From Lunatimonas lonarensis (GTDB lineage Bacteria > Bacteroidota > Bacteroidia > Cytophagales > Cyclobacteriaceae), in contig NZ_AQHR01000035.1 in the NCBI RefSeq assembly GCF_000390185.1, positions 27,116 to 91,115 of the forward strand: DNA of 64,000 nucleotides. Direction: 5' to 3'. Positions 63,835 through 64,000 of this stretch are shown in pieces (within the stretch, counting starts at the first letter, position 1; each line of letters starts with the position of its first letter). A model generated the notes under the pieces. It saw nothing but the letters and a program-made list of their open reading frames with translations, was not told the origin of the DNA and did not search any database. The position numbers and the translations under genes are program-made.

Positions 63835-63972
63835 TACAGCTAACAGCACCTACCCAAAAGTGGCGGTTCAGTGGTTAAATCAAGCTTTGTACTTCTATCA
63901 AAGTTTGTGCTTGGTTGACAGTGAAGTGCTTCGAAATCGCCACCTTCGGGTAGCTGCAAAACGTTGGCGATA
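63835..63972 (+). repeat. attC-like imperfect palindrome, cassette 1/2 junction
   Basis: Outer arms: GCTAAC (63839-63844) against GTTGGC (63963-63968), with one G.T wobble. Next are CAGC (63844-63847) / GCTG (63953-63956), TACCC (63851-63855) / GGGTA (63948-63952) and GTGGCG (63860-63865) / CGCCAC (63938-63943). ACC (63848-63850) is left bulged on one side, and six bases (63957-63962) are unpaired next to the core. An inner hairpin with CTTTG / CAAAG fills the tip. Total length is about 135 bases, as in long attC sites such as VCR. Asymmetric bulges and an unpaired spacer are features that integron integrases use to recognise folded single-stranded attC. Confidence 0.65.
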
Positions 63973-64000
63973 ATATAATGAAACAGAAATCACATATTTT
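63963..64000 (+). mobile_element. Start of gene cassette 2 (cut by the window end)
   Basis: GTTGGCGATAATATA at 63963 matches the start of cassette 1 (GTTAGCTGTAATTTA at 62806) at 11 of 15 positions. An AT-rich stretch with an ATG follows 15 bases later. The prediction is that its far end, beyond the window, carries TATCGCCAAC. Confidence 0.5.
63978..64000 (+). CDS. Partial coding region of cassette 2
   Basis: ATG at 63978 opens a frame of seven codons (MKQKSHI) still open at the window edge. Position just inside the cassette boundary is as expected, but too little is visible to identify a product. Confidence 0.35.

Larger units (their letters stand above)
62806..63963 (+). mobile_element. 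Gene cassette 1 of an integron-like array
   Basis: The segment starts with GTTAGCTGTA (62806-62815), carries two tightly packed genes, and ends with a long imperfect palindrome beginning TACAGCTAAC (63835-63844). The end word is the exact reverse complement of the start word, as expected if the cassette once was a circle whose own site was split at GTT. The interior is strongly AT-rich compared with all the DNA to its left, which indicates foreign origin. If cutting is as in integrons (G|TT), the cassette spans about 62807-63963. Confidence 0.65.

Noticed and set aside
1..64000. CRISPR arrays, insertion sequences, rRNA and tRNA genes
   Set aside because: None found on reading both strands by eye; no regularly spaced repeats, transposase genes or cloverleaf-like segments were seen.

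Overview
The window reads as chromosomal DNA of a free-living Bacteroidota, most likely order Cytophagales and near Cyclobacteriaceae. The support is a SusC/SusD pair, an Nqr sodium pump, YpdA, a DnaE polymerase carrying its own exonuclease domain, promoter -7 boxes of the TAnnTTTG type, and several Bacteroidota-specific families (DUF3667, DUF502, SusD-like). No rRNA, tRNA, insertion sequence or CRISPR array was seen.

Region 1 (1-17 kb) is housekeeping (ScpB and a DksA-like protein) followed by a carbohydrate locus. Leftward genes encode L-rhamnose mutarotase, a GH106-type alpha-L-rhamnosidase, a GntR/LacI-hybrid regulator, an NCS1 permease and a 54-residue membrane protein. Rightward genes encode a DUF1080 protein, an Ldh-family dehydrogenase, a DUF922-like putative metalloprotease, a GH78-type rhamnosidase, an SDR dehydrogenase and a large ThuA / sugar dehydrogenase / PKD / cytochrome c lipoprotein. 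Together they suggest release, mutarotation, uptake and oxidation of rhamnose-containing glycans.

Region 2 (17-36 kb) is mainly core: TANGO2-like protein, YpdA, a histidine kinase, adenine deaminase, cmk-ispH, nqrABCDE (nqrF does not follow), DUF502, thioredoxin, the exonuclease-DnaE fusion, and a purple acid phosphatase-like lipoprotein.

Region 3 (36-61.4 kb) is a polysaccharide-utilisation-like locus unusually rich in phosphatases. SusC/SusD and a second purple acid phosphatase-like protein come first. A leftward set follows (membrane protein, XylR-type regulator, sugar MFS transporter, ROK kinase). A long rightward set then encodes two paralogous propeller-plus-helical-toroid proteins, alkaline phosphatase, a third purple acid phosphatase, two sialidase-fold proteins, a YdjC deacetylase, an HpcH/HpaI aldolase and MurQ. 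The inferred substrate is a phosphorylated, N-acetylated amino-sugar polymer, possibly with MurNAc-like units.

Region 4 (61.4-64 kb) is the most striking. A tyrosine recombinase, which by catalytic-residue spacing is not an IntI integrase, is followed by a 15-bp direct repeat and a recombination core. An AT-rich two-gene cassette comes next, then a long imperfect palindrome resembling attC, then the start of a second cassette. The cassette starts with GTTAGCTGTA and its terminal site carries the exact complement TACAGCTAAC, as expected if cassettes excise and insert as circles. This looks like an integron-like system built on a different recombinase.
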